From: Gemmataceae bacterium
GTDB lineage: Bacteria; Planctomycetota; Planctomycetia; Gemmatales; Gemmataceae
DNA: 64,000 bases
NCBI GenBank assembly: GCA_019636445.1
Contig: JAHBXO010000017.1
Span: forward strand, 50,266-114,265
Direction: 5' to 3'
The position numbers and the translations under genes were made by a program. The notes under the pieces are model-generated. The model was not told the DNA's origin. It made no database searches and worked only from the letters and a program-made list of their open reading frames with translations. This document shows positions 17,069 through 25,850 of this stretch, piece by piece (the first letter of the stretch is position 1; each line of letters begins with the position of its first letter).

Positions 17069-18949
17069 ATGCCCTCTCCCACGTCTCCGCCGCCACCGCC
17101 GCCCCGCCCCGCCGTCAGCGTCGGGGATGTGCTGTTCCGACTGCTCTGCCAGTCGGCCGGGGCGTTCGTGCTGTTCGTGGCCTTCGCCCTCGTCGGCGTA
17201 CTCTTCTGGCAGGCGCGGCCGTTCCTGTTCGGCTCGAACCCCGCCCAACTTTTCACGTCCAGCAACTGGGATCCGGGGAAGGGGCAATACGGTGCGCTGG
17301 TCTTCATTTACGGCACCATCGCCACGGCCTTGATTGCGATGGCCGTTGCGGTGCCGCTTGGCGTCGGCGCGGCAGCGTACCTTTCCGAGATCGCTACTGG
17401 ACGGATGCGCACGATCTGCTCGTTCCTGCTCGAACTGCTCGCGGCCATCCCGAGCGTCGTCTACGGATTCTGGGGCATCGAATTCCTCGCACGGCGGGGT
17501 ACGCGGCCGTTCTTCGAGTGGCTGGGGTTGGAGAACACGGCCGCGGGGCAGGGGATTCTCGCTGCGGGCCTTGTACTCGCGGTGATGGTGCTGCCCTACA
17601 TCACCGCCGTGAGTTACGACGTCTGCCGGTCGGTACCGCGCTCGCAACGTGAAGGCTCGCTCGCTCTCGGCGCGACCCGCTGGCAGACGATCTGGCGAGT
17701 CGTGCTGCCGTACGCCCGGCCCGGCATTGTGGCGGCGTGCTTCCTCGCCCTGGGCCGCGCTGTTGGCGAAACGATGGCCGTGACAATGGTCATCGGCAAC
17801 GCGCAGGAATTGAACTTCTCCCCGGCCGGCACCGGCGATGCGATTCCCAGCGCCATCGCAAAAATCCTGCCCGAAACGGCGCCATCGGACATTACCAAAC
17901 GCGCGGCGTTGATTTCCCTCGGCCTTTTGTTGCTCGTGGTCACGCTAGTCACGAACGTCTCGGCCCGGCTGATCATCCGCTGGCTTGGCTCGACCCGTAA
18001 AGCCCGGCCGATGCCCGAACCGGATGCGACCGCCCCGGCGCGAGTCGATGTTTTGCTGCCCAATCCGGCGCCAATGGATCCGGCCAGGGCCGCCGCGGCC
18101 CGCCGTCGTCAGTTGCTCGTCGACGCGGTCATGCGAAAGCTTCTCGCACTCTGTCAGTTCATCACGGTGATCCCGCTGTTTCTGATCCTGGGGTACATCA
18201 CCTACCAGGGCGCGGCGGGAGTGGACCTCAGGTTCTTCCTGAAGGAGCCGGACGACGGGGGCCTTGGCCATGCGATTGCCGGCAGCTTGCGGCTTGTGGC
18301 GCTGGCGACGGCGCTGGCGGTACCGGTCGGCATCTTCGCGGCGGTGCTGCTCTCGGAATACCGCAATAGCCGGTTCGTGCCGGTCGTGCGATTCGTGGCG
18401 GAGCAATTGGGCGGCGTCCCGTCGATCGTAATCGGCGTATTCGCGTACGCCGTGCTGGTGTATCCGATCTGGTCGTCGAAGCCGTGGGGCTACTCCGCGT
18501 GGGCCGGCGCGTTCGCACTCGCCGTGATGATGTTGCCGGTCGTGATCCGGGCGTCCGAAGAAGCGATGAGGCTGGTGCCGAACGGGTTGCGGGAGGCGAG
18601 CTACGCCCTCGGCGCGACGCGCTGGCAGACGGTGGTGCGGGTCATCATCCCCGCGGCGCTGCCGGCCATCATCACCGGCGTGCTGCTGGCCGTGGGACGC
18701 ATTGCCGGCGAGACCGCCCCGCTGCTCCTGACGGCGTACGGCTCGAACTACTGGCCGCGGTCGTTGAACGATCCGACACCGTTCCTGCCCTATTACATCT
18801 TCAACTATTCCAAGATGCCGGACGGCTCCGACGAAATCCGCCTGGCGTGGGCCGCGGCGTTCGTGTTGCTCGTGCTCGTGATCCTGCTGAACGTCGTCAC
18901 GCGTCTGGCCGCCGGAAAACGCGTCGTCGCCGCCTCCCAGGCGGGGTAA
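17069..18949 (+). CDS. Phosphate ABC transporter permease, PstC-PstA fusion
   Basis: A single 626-residue protein that contains both permease subunits of the high-affinity phosphate importer. Residues about 1-320 are PstC-like: a proline-rich N-tail, six membrane segments and the ATPase-contact loop EGSLALGATRWQTIWRVVLP. A cytoplasmic linker of about 40 residues rich in Pro, Ala and Arg follows. Residues about 360-626 are PstA-like with six segments, the motif LSEYRNSRFVPVVRF and its own contact loop EASYALGATRWQTVVRVIIP. Both halves keep VGRxxGETAPLLL or VGETMAVTMV, so both look functional. In most bacteria these are two genes. The frame is open throughout with no internal start needed. The ATPase PstB is not encoded next to it. 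Confidence 0.92.
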   Translation: MPSPTSPPPPPPRPAVSVGDVLFRLLCQSAGAFVLFVAFALVGVLFWQARPFLFGSNPAQLFTSSNWDPGKGQYGALVFIYGTIATALIAMAVAVPLGVGAAAYLSEIATGRMRTICSFLLELLAAIPSVVYGFWGIEFLARRGTRPFFEWLGLENTAAGQGILAAGLVLAVMVLPYITAVSYDVCRSVPRSQREGSLALGATRWQTIWRVVLPYARPGIVAACFLALGRAVGETMAVTMVIGNAQELNFSPAGTGDAIPSAIAKILPETAPSDITKRAALISLGLLLLVVTLVTNVSARLIIRWLGSTRKARPMPEPDATAPARVDVLLPNPAPMDPARAAAARRRQLLVDAVMRKLLALCQFITVIPLFLILGYITYQGAAGVDLRFFLKEPDDGGLGHAIAGSLRLVALATALAVPVGIFAAVLLSEYRNSRFVPVVRFVAEQLGGVPSIVIGVFAYAVLVYPIWSSKPWGYSAWAGAFALAVMMLPVVIRASEEAMRLVPNGLREASYALGATRWQTVVRVIIPAALPAIITGVLLAVGRIAGETAPLLLTAYGSNYWPRSLNDPTPFLPYYIFNYSKMPDGSDEIRLAWAAAFVLLVLVILLNVVTRLAAGKRVVAASQAG

Positions 18950-18958
18950 TCTCCCTTT

Positions 18959-20356
18959 ATGTTCTGGCGGCTGTTCTTCACTTATCTGGCGTTCGTCGTC
19001 GCGGCCGTCGGGCTGATCGGAGCGATCGTGCTCCGACGAACCGGGGGCGAAGCGATCTTCCTCGGCCTGGCGGGTGAAGTGATCGCGGCCGCGCTGGGGA
19101 TCGTGGCGCTGGCGATCGTGCCGTCCTATTTATTGGCCCGAGAACTCACCCGCCCGCTCAGCGAACTCGCCCAGGGCGCCGACCGGCTCACCGAAGGCGA
19201 TCTCGGACACCGCATCCCGGCTGACGCTGGAGGTGAGTTCGCGGCTCTCGCCCGCGCCCTCAACGACATGGGCGGTCGGCTCGCCATCACTTTCGATCAA
19301 ATTGCCCGCGACCGTGAGCAACTCCGCACCATCCTCTCCGGCATGGTCGAGGGCGTTGTCGCGTTCGACAACGACGAGCGCGTCCTCTTCGCCAACGACC
19401 GCGGCGCGGCACTGCTGGAATTCGACGAAACCGCCATCGGCCGCAAACTCTGGGAGGCGACGCGCCAGCGCGCCGTGCAGGAGATCGCCGAGAAGGCGCT
19501 GCGCGAGGATGGCCCGTGCCGGCAGGAGTTGGACTGGAAGGGGCCTGGGGCGAAGAATCTGGCGGTCTACGCCGCGCGGCTGCCCGGGCCGGATTCGCCG
19601 GGCGCGGTCATGGTGCTGCACGACATTACCGAATTGCGCCGGCTTGAACGAGTTCGGCAGGATTTCGTCGCCAACGTTTCGCATGAACTGAAGACACCGC
19701 TGGCCGTCATCCAGTCGAACATCGAAGCGCTTCAGGACGGCGCGGCCGAGGACCCCGCCATGCGCGGGCCGTTTCTCGAACGGGTGAAACTCGAAGCGGA
19801 CCGGTTGGAGGAACTGATCCAGGACCTGTTGAAACTCGCGAAGATCGAATCGGGCGAGCAGCCATTGGACCTCGTCCCCGTGCCGCTCGACGCGGCCATT
19901 GCGGAATGCCTGGGGAGGCAATCGACGCGGGCGGAAGCGAAGTCGATGCGGCTCTTCGAAGTTCCACCAACCGACGCGCCGCGAGACCTGGCGGCCTTCG
20001 CCGATGCCGACTTGGTCGGGCATGTCCTGGACAACCTTGTGGACAATGCGATCAAGTACTCGCCCAGCGGCGGAAAGATCACCGTCCGTTGGGGTGCTGT
20101 CGACGGGGGCGTTTTCGTCGAAGTGGAGGACACCGGGCACGGCATCGCGGAGGCGGACCTGCCGCGCGTCTTCGAGCGATTCTACCGCGCCGACCGCGCC
20201 CGCCAGCGCACCGGCGGCACCGGCCTCGGCCTCGCCATCGTCAAGCACCTCGTACAGGCCATGAACGGCCAGGTGACCGTCGCCAGCCAACTCGGCGCCG
20301 GCAGCACCTTCAAGATCGTGCTGCCCCGTGCTGGCGAAAGCGGTACGGCTCGATAA
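18959..20356 (+). CDS. PhoR-like sensor histidine kinase
   Basis: A 465-residue membrane histidine kinase 9 nt downstream of the fused pst permease. Two N-terminal membrane segments (FFTYLAFVVAAVGLIGAIVL and VIAAALGIVALAIVPSYLLA) have almost no periplasmic loop, as in PhoR proteins that sense phosphate through the Pst complex. HAMP follows (LTRPLSELAQGADRLTEGDL), then a PAS domain (LRTILSGMVEGVVAFDND), a HisKA box with the phosphorylated His at residue 242 in NVSHELKTPL, and the ATPase domain with N box DNLVDNAIKYSP, G1 DTGHGI, F box FERFYR and G2 GGTGLGLAIVK. All catalytic boxes are intact. No response regulator gene is adjacent; PhoR identity rests on context and on the short loop. Confidence 0.88.
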   Translation: MFWRLFFTYLAFVVAAVGLIGAIVLRRTGGEAIFLGLAGEVIAAALGIVALAIVPSYLLARELTRPLSELAQGADRLTEGDLGHRIPADAGGEFAALARALNDMGGRLAITFDQIARDREQLRTILSGMVEGVVAFDNDERVLFANDRGAALLEFDETAIGRKLWEATRQRAVQEIAEKALREDGPCRQELDWKGPGAKNLAVYAARLPGPDSPGAVMVLHDITELRRLERVRQDFVANVSHELKTPLAVIQSNIEALQDGAAEDPAMRGPFLERVKLEADRLEELIQDLLKLAKIESGEQPLDLVPVPLDAAIAECLGRQSTRAEAKSMRLFEVPPTDAPRDLAAFADADLVGHVLDNLVDNAIKYSPSGGKITVRWGAVDGGVFVEVEDTGHGIAEADLPRVFERFYRADRARQRTGGTGLGLAIVKHLVQAMNGQVTVASQLGAGSTFKIVLPRAGESGTAR

Positions 20357-20405
20357 AACCGCCCTGAGACTTCGCACCTAGCGTCCGCCGCTCCGGGAGT
20401 GCCCC

Positions 20406-23018
20406 GTGCCCGTCCTGTACGCCTTCACGCTCTTCGTCAGCGCGTCCCTTCTGTTCATGGTCCAGCCGATGATCGGCCGGATGATCCTCCCCCTGCTCGG
20501 CGGCAGCCCGGCGGCGTGGAACACCTGCATGGTCTTCTTCCAGGCCGTGCTGCTTCTCGGCTACCTGTACGCTCACAAGCTCACCGCGAAGATCGGCCCG
20601 AAAGGCCAGGTGAAACTCCACCTCGCCGTCCTCGCCGGTTCCATCACCGTCATGGCCCTCGCCGCTTTCCTTGGGCCGAAGAGCTCGCCCATCCCGATCG
20701 TCGAATCGCTCGCCCCGCAGGACACCGCCTACCCGATGTTCGGCGTTCTCGCCCTGCTCGCCGTCGCCATTGGCATCCCGTTCTTCGCCGTCTCCACCAG
20801 CGCCCCGCTGCTCCAGCGCTGGTTCGCCTACTCCGGCCACGCCGCCGCCAAGGATCCGTACTTCCTCTATGCCGCCAGCAACGCCGGCAGTCTGATCTCG
20901 CTGCTCGGCTATCCGCTTGTCACCGAGCCGAGCCTGCGCCTCGTTGAACAGGCGTGGCTGTTCGCCGGCGGCTTCGTCGCCCTCACGGCGCTCATCGCCG
21001 TCTGCGGGAACACGGTCAAGCAGACCGAAGTCGTCAGTGCCAAGGCCGCCGCGCCGACCGAACCGCCGCCCACGACCCTGCGCAAGCTCCGCTGGCTGGG
21101 CCTCGCGTTCGTCCCGTCGAGCCTCATGCTCGGCGTCACCACACACATGACCACAGATATCGCCTCGATCCCGCTGCTCTGGGTCGGCCCGCTCGCGCTT
21201 TATCTCATCACCTTCATCATCGCGTTCGCCAAGACGCCCGCCTGGTTCCGCCCCGTCCTCGGCAACATCTCGCCCGTCGTCACGCTCCTGCTCGTCTTCG
21301 TCATCGTCTCGCAGGCTCGCATCGATAGCATCTTTCTCCTGCTGCTCCTGCACCTCGTCGCGTACTTCCTCACGACGCTCCTGTGCCACTCGGAGCTGGC
21401 GCGCGACCGCCCCTCGGCCGCGCACCTCACGAACTTCTACCTCTGGCTCTCGCTCGGCGGAATGCTCGGCGGCGTCTTCAACGCCCTGATCGCACCGATC
21501 GCCTTCCCGCTCGCGTGGGAATACCCGATCGCCATCGCCATCGGCTGCATGCTGATCCCCAAGCTGGAGGACGGTCCGGAACCCTCGCCGGCGAAGGCGC
21601 AGCGGAACCGCATCCTCGACTTCGTCATCCCCTGCGCCATGCTCGCCGCCGTCGCGGGGCTGACGTTGCTCCCCCGCTTCAACGCGTTCAACCTCGCCTG
21701 CGGCTGGATCGGCGGGCAAATCTCCGCCGGCCTCCAGGCGGTCGGCCTACTCGCCGAGATCAAGAGCGACAAGGTTCGCGACCTGATCCTCTACGCCGTC
21801 CCCGCGATGGCGTGCTTCTTCTTCATCGACCGTCCGCTGCGCTTCGGCCTGTGTGTCGCCGCGCTGTTGTTCGTGGGCCACGTCCGCCACGACGCCTCCG
21901 GCCTCCGGGCGCTCGACCGAAGCTTCTTCGGCATTCTCAAAGTCGAAGAACTCGGCGAAGACACGATCACCGTCGTCGCCGAGGACGGCCAAGAGTACCA
22001 GCGCGTCAACAGTTACCAGCAGCGGCGACTCGTCCACGGCACCACGCTCCACGGCATCCAGTCCACCGCCGACGCCGGCATCCCGGCCTACCTGCGCCTC
22101 AATCCCATCTCGGTCCATTCCCAGAAGTTCGTCGAACTCCAACTCCTCGGCCCGCTCGACGGCTGGTCAGCCACGGCGCAACTCGGACTCTGGACCAGTT
22201 GGGACTACAAGAAGGAACCGCTCACCTACTACCACCGCACCGGACCCGTTGGCCATATGTTCGACGTGACCTACCGCCGCTTCCCCGGGGCCGACTTCGC
22301 CATGGTCGGCCTCGGCACCGGTTCGGTTTCGTGCTACGCCGGCAAGGGCCAAACCCTCACCTTCTACGAGATCGACCCGAACGTGAAGTCGATGGTGGCT
22401 GACACCGACAAGCACTTCACCTATGTCAAGGATGCAGAACGCCGCGGCGCGAAAGTGGATATCATCCTCGGTGACGCCCGCCTGAAACTCCAGGCGAACG
22501 CCGAGGCGAAATACAAACTGTTGCTCGTCGACGCCTTCAGTTCCGACTCGATCCCGGTCCACCTGCTGACGAAAGAGGCGGTGGACCTTTACATGAACCG
22601 GATCGCCGAGGGCGGCCTCGTGGCGCTGCACATCTCGAATAGGTACATCAAGCTGGAACTGGCCGTGTCGAAGATCGCCGAGGAGTTGGGCATCGCGGCG
22701 CTCGAGTTCAACGACTCGTGGTACGACAGCACGCAGGAATATCCGCCGGGCAAATCGCAATCGACGTGGGTGGTGCTGGCGAAGAAGCCGGAGACCCTGG
22801 AGATCTTCAAGGACGAACGCTACACGACGCGGTATCGCTCGGAGAGCTTCGACAAGGAGCCGATACCGATGGGCTGGCGGCCGATGGAGGTCGAGTCGAA
22901 ATTGCGCGTTTGGAGCGACGACTACGCGGACGTGCTGAGCCTGATGCGGATCAAGGAGATTCAGAAGTTCCGGCACATGCTCGGCCTGCCGACCGTGGCG
23001 GCGCTCCGCGAGGATTGA
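20406..23018 (+). CDS. Membrane protein fused to spermidine synthase-like domain
   Basis: An 870-residue protein from a GTG start. The first 480 residues form about twelve membrane helices (opening YAFTLFVSASLLFMVQPMIG and LGGSPAAWNTCMVFFQAVLL), an arrangement annotated elsewhere as MFS-like fused to spermidine synthase. The C-terminal 300 residues carry a Rossmann methyltransferase/aminopropyltransferase fold: FAMVGLGTGSVSCYAGKGQ binds the nucleoside substrate, FYEIDPNV supplies the acidic residue, VDIILGDARLKL follows, and LLLVDAFSSDSIPVHLLT is the catalytic-loop region. The DAFSSDSIP segment differs from the D-(S/T)-(S/T)-DP of polyamine synthases, so the true reaction may not be polyamine formation. 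It starts 49 nt after the histidine kinase and is followed by an ATP-grasp gene with one base between them. Confidence 0.85.
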   Translation: MPVLYAFTLFVSASLLFMVQPMIGRMILPLLGGSPAAWNTCMVFFQAVLLLGYLYAHKLTAKIGPKGQVKLHLAVLAGSITVMALAAFLGPKSSPIPIVESLAPQDTAYPMFGVLALLAVAIGIPFFAVSTSAPLLQRWFAYSGHAAAKDPYFLYAASNAGSLISLLGYPLVTEPSLRLVEQAWLFAGGFVALTALIAVCGNTVKQTEVVSAKAAAPTEPPPTTLRKLRWLGLAFVPSSLMLGVTTHMTTDIASIPLLWVGPLALYLITFIIAFAKTPAWFRPVLGNISPVVTLLLVFVIVSQARIDSIFLLLLLHLVAYFLTTLLCHSELARDRPSAAHLTNFYLWLSLGGMLGGVFNALIAPIAFPLAWEYPIAIAIGCMLIPKLEDGPEPSPAKAQRNRILDFVIPCAMLAAVAGLTLLPRFNAFNLACGWIGGQISAGLQAVGLLAEIKSDKVRDLILYAVPAMACFFFIDRPLRFGLCVAALLFVGHVRHDASGLRALDRSFFGILKVEELGEDTITVVAEDGQEYQRVNSYQQRRLVHGTTLHGIQSTADAGIPAYLRLNPISVHSQKFVELQLLGPLDGWSATAQLGLWTSWDYKKEPLTYYHRTGPVGHMFDVTYRRFPGADFAMVGLGTGSVSCYAGKGQTLTFYEIDPNVKSMVADTDKHFTYVKDAERRGAKVDIILGDARLKLQANAEAKYKLLLVDAFSSDSIPVHLLTKEAVDLYMNRIAEGGLVALHISNRYIKLELAVSKIAEELGIAALEFNDSWYDSTQEYPPGKSQSTWVVLAKKPETLEIFKDERYTTRYRSESFDKEPIPMGWRPMEVESKLRVWSDDYADVLSLMRIKEIQKFRHMLGLPTVAALRED

Positions 23019-23019
23019 C

Positions 23020-24126
23020 GTGGAGCGCCTGCTGATCGTGGGGGCGAGCGGCCGCGCGGCGGCGGCCTCGGCGCGCCGCGCCGGTTTCGAACCTTTTGTG
23101 CTGGACCTCTTCGCCGACGCCGACACCGAGCGCCTTGCGACCGTCTGGAAGCTTCCCTTCGATCAGTATCCGCACGGCTTCGTGGAGTTGGCGAAGCGCG
23201 TGCCGCCGATGCCGTGGATGTACACGGGCGGACTGGAGAATTACCCGGATGTGGTGGCCGCGATCTCGGAGACGCGCGAGCTGTGGGGCAACGGGCCGGA
23301 CGTGCTGAAGAAGGTGCGGGATCCGTTCGCGGTTCAGAATTGGTTGAAGGAGTTTGGGCGAACGAGGCCGCGAACGTTCCACCATGGCGACGAAGCGCCT
23401 TCGAGCGGACGCTGGCTTCGCAAGCCGATACGGGGATCTGCGGGCCTTGGCATCCGATTCGCGGAACCGGTGGACATTCGCACTCCATCTGGCGAACCCG
23501 CCTATTATTTTCAAGAGTTCCTTGACGGCACACCGATGTCGGCCGTGTTCGCTCACGGCCGGCGCGGCTGGCCGACGTTCGTGGGAATGAGCCGGCAATT
23601 GATCGGTACCGACTGGCTGCACGCGAAGCCCTTCGCGTACGCCGGCAACGTGATGGTCGACCCCAACGTGTATCCCGATCCGCGACCGACCGCCGGCTGG
23701 CTCACCCATTCCTTTTCGCTAGCGGGCGTCTGGGGTCTCGACGCGATCCGAACCGGCGACGAATGGAACGTCGTCGAAATCAATCCGCGATACACGGCCT
23801 CCGTCGAACTCTACGAGCTTGCGACGAACTCTTGCACGCTGGTCCGATGGGAACCGATACCGCCCGCAATCCGGATGGGCAAAGCCATCTACTACGCCCC
23901 GCACCGCATCGTCTTCCCCGCGTCCGGCCCGTGGGACGATTCGCTCGCGCGATGCGCCGACGTCTGGCGGCGGCCGGATTTCGCGGACCTCCCGCACGCT
24001 GGCGATATCATCGAGGCCGGGCAACCGGTGCTGACGTTATTCGCGGAAGCGGACGACGAGGAGGCGTGCGAAGCGAAATTGAAGGCGAGTGCCGCTGAAC
24101 TCGATCGCCTCTTCGCGGTAGGATGA
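23020..24126 (+). CDS. ATP-grasp domain enzyme
   Basis: A 368-residue soluble protein from a GTG start one base after the preceding stop, so translation is probably coupled. It opens with a nucleotide/Rossmann-like segment (RLLIVGASGRAAAASARRAG), followed by an ATP-grasp core: RKPIRGSAGLGIRF binds ATP, YYFQEFLDGTPMSAVF is the Glu-containing strand, and VVEINPRYTASVELYE supplies the metal ligands Glu and Asn. ATP-grasp enzymes ligate a carboxylate to an amine or thiol through an acyl phosphate. The pattern NPRYTAS resembles the group of predicted carboligases that in some planctomycetes accompanies tetrahydromethanopterin-linked C1 genes; that assignment is weak because no other such gene is near. 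Substrate unknown. Confidence 0.75.
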   Translation: MERLLIVGASGRAAAASARRAGFEPFVLDLFADADTERLATVWKLPFDQYPHGFVELAKRVPPMPWMYTGGLENYPDVVAAISETRELWGNGPDVLKKVRDPFAVQNWLKEFGRTRPRTFHHGDEAPSSGRWLRKPIRGSAGLGIRFAEPVDIRTPSGEPAYYFQEFLDGTPMSAVFAHGRRGWPTFVGMSRQLIGTDWLHAKPFAYAGNVMVDPNVYPDPRPTAGWLTHSFSLAGVWGLDAIRTGDEWNVVEINPRYTASVELYELATNSCTLVRWEPIPPAIRMGKAIYYAPHRIVFPASGPWDDSLARCADVWRRPDFADLPHAGDIIEAGQPVLTLFAEADDEEACEAKLKASAAELDRLFAVG

Positions 24127-24130
24127 ACGC

Positions 24131-24937
24131 ATGTCCGAACCCATCGTCCTCTCCGCCGTTCGCGACCGCACGGCCACGTTGACGCTCAATCGGCCCGACA
24201 AGCGGAACGCCCTCTCGCGGCAACTCATCGCCGAACTGACGGCGGCGTTCGCCGCTGCCGACGCCGACCCCGCCGTGCGGTCGATCGTTCTCACCGGCCA
24301 AGGTCCGGCCTTCTGCGCCGGCATGGACCTCGACGAACTCCGCGGCACCCTCACCGCCACGAAGGACCAGATTTGGGACGACGCCCACAAACTCTCGGCG
24401 CTTTACGAACGGATCTACAACTCGAACAAGCCGACGATCGCGGCGGTGAACGGCACGGCCGTCGCCGGTGGGGCCGGGCTGATGACCGTCTGCGATCTCG
24501 CGGTGACCGTGACGACAGCGAAGTTCGGCTACCCGGAGGTGCGGCGCGGCCTCGTCGCGGCGATGGTGCTGCCGCACCTGCTCCGGCACGTCGGCGAGCG
24601 CGCGGCGCGCGGGATGCTGCTGACGGGTGAGCTGATCGACGCCGAGGAGGCGACGCGGATCGGCCTCGTGAACGCGGTCGTGCCGGCGGAGGAACTGCTG
24701 CCGACGGCGCTCGCGTGGTGCCGGGCGTGCCACGAGGGCGGACCGGAGGCGCTCGCAACGACGAAGCGGCTGCTGCGCGATTGCTCGCGACAGGCGATGA
24801 GTGTGGAAGAATTGGCGAAGGCGAGTGCTGAACCCCGGTTAGGCGCGGAGTGCCACGACGGATTGAAGGCCTTTTTCGAGAAGAGGCCGGCCCCTTGGAA
24901 TGAAACCAAAGATCGAGCCACAGATAAACACGGATGA
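24131..24937 (+). CDS. Enoyl-CoA hydratase/isomerase (crotonase) family protein
   Basis: A 268-residue crotonase-fold protein, 4 nt after the ATP-grasp gene. Oxyanion-hole motifs are AFCAGMDLDEL and GTAVAGGAGLMTVCD; the CoA-binding opening is LTLNRPDKRNALS. The first catalytic Glu is present in FGYPEVRRGL, but the second position (usual GxxQRL) reads VLPHLLRHVG, which is seen in methylglutaconyl-CoA hydratase-like members rather than in classic FadB-type hydratases. Substrate therefore open. The last residues, about ATDKHG, are encoded by a palindromic repeat that begins inside the gene and provides the stop codon, so the natural C-terminus may have been replaced. Confidence 0.85.
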   Translation: MSEPIVLSAVRDRTATLTLNRPDKRNALSRQLIAELTAAFAAADADPAVRSIVLTGQGPAFCAGMDLDELRGTLTATKDQIWDDAHKLSALYERIYNSNKPTIAAVNGTAVAGGAGLMTVCDLAVTVTTAKFGYPEVRRGLVAAMVLPHLLRHVGERAARGMLLTGELIDAEEATRIGLVNAVVPAEELLPTALAWCRACHEGGPEALATTKRLLRDCSRQAMSVEELAKASAEPRLGAECHDGLKAFFEKRPAPWNETKDRATDKHG

Positions 24938-24986
24938 ACACGAATAAATAATCCGAATTTCCAATCCGTGTTCATCCGTGTTTATC
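24923..24986. repeat. Palindromic repeat (20-bp arms) over the 3' end of the crotonase gene
   Basis: Perfect arms of 20 bp (GATAAACACGGATGAACACG at 24923-24942 and its complement at 24967-24986) flank a 24-nt loop. Each arm is itself two 10-bp direct units, GATAAACACG and GATGAACACG. This sequence style (repeated AAACACGGATGAACACGG) is a known dispersed repeat in planctomycete and related genomes; here it is AT-richer than its surroundings. Its stop codon ends the upstream gene. Confidence 0.85.
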
Positions 24987-25010
24987 CGTTGCCATATTCT
25001 GGATTCTGGC

Positions 25011-25850
25011 ATGATCGTTGGCATCGGCGAGTTGCTATGGGACTTCTTCCCCGACGGCTCGCGCGTCGCGGGCGGGGCGCCGTTCAACTTCGCCTTCCAC
25101 TGCCATCAACTCGGCCATGAAGCCATCGTCGTTTCGCGTGTCGGCGAGGACGACCTTGGCCGCGAGCTGCGCGAGGAAGTGAAACGTCTAGGCATGTCGG
25201 ACGAGTACATTCAAACCGATCGCGAGCATCCGACCGGGACCGTGCGCGTGTCCGTCGATGCGAACGGGCAACCGAGCTACGAGATCGTCGAGAACGTGGC
25301 GTGGGATTGGCTCGAACCGATCCCGCCGATCGCGGTGAACGCTGTCGGCTTCGGCACGCTGGGCCAGCGTTCGCCAGCCTCGCGCGACACCATCCGTTCC
25401 TTCGTCGGTCGGAGTCCGCTTCGCGTCCTCGACGTGAATCTCCGCCAGCATTTCCATTCGCCGGAGTGCGTTGAGGAATCGATCTCGCTCGCGACGATGG
25501 TGAAGGCGAGCGAGGAAGAGTGGCCGACCGTGGCGCGGTCGCTTGGGCTGGCGTCGCCGGACGAACTCATTTCGAACTACCCGGCTCTGCGCTCGGTCGC
25601 GATGAGCCGCGGCGCGAACGGCATGGTGCATTTCGGCGAGGATCGCTTCGAGTTGCCGGGCGTGCCGGTCCGTTTCGTCGACACAGTCGGCGCCGGTGAT
25701 GCGTTCACGGCGGCGATGGTCTGCCTGCATTTGGAGGGGAAACCGCTACGCGACTGCGCCCGGTTCGCGAACCGCTACGCGGCGAGCGTCTGCGAGCATC
25801 GCGGTGCCACGCCCCGTATCGACCGGCGCGCGATTGAGGCGATGCTCTGA
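25011..25850 (+). CDS. PfkB-family carbohydrate kinase
   Basis: A 279-residue sugar kinase of the ribokinase/fructokinase family that phosphorylates a sugar hydroxyl with ATP. Family features: N-terminal MIVGIGELLWDFFPDG, the substrate-side GG motif in VAGGAPFNFAFHCHQLG, LDVNLRQHFHSPE, and the C-terminal signature DTVGAGDAFTAAMV with the catalytic Asp near residue 229. It resembles fructokinases, but the sugar cannot be fixed from sequence alone. The ATG at 25011 is preferred over one 33 nt upstream that lies in the palindromic-repeat spacer. Its last 105 nt overlap the convergent zinc-ribbon membrane gene on the other strand. Confidence 0.88.
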   Translation: MIVGIGELLWDFFPDGSRVAGGAPFNFAFHCHQLGHEAIVVSRVGEDDLGRELREEVKRLGMSDEYIQTDREHPTGTVRVSVDANGQPSYEIVENVAWDWLEPIPPIAVNAVGFGTLGQRSPASRDTIRSFVGRSPLRVLDVNLRQHFHSPECVEESISLATMVKASEEEWPTVARSLGLASPDELISNYPALRSVAMSRGANGMVHFGEDRFELPGVPVRFVDTVGAGDAFTAAMVCLHLEGKPLRDCARFANRYAASVCEHRGATPRIDRRAIEAML

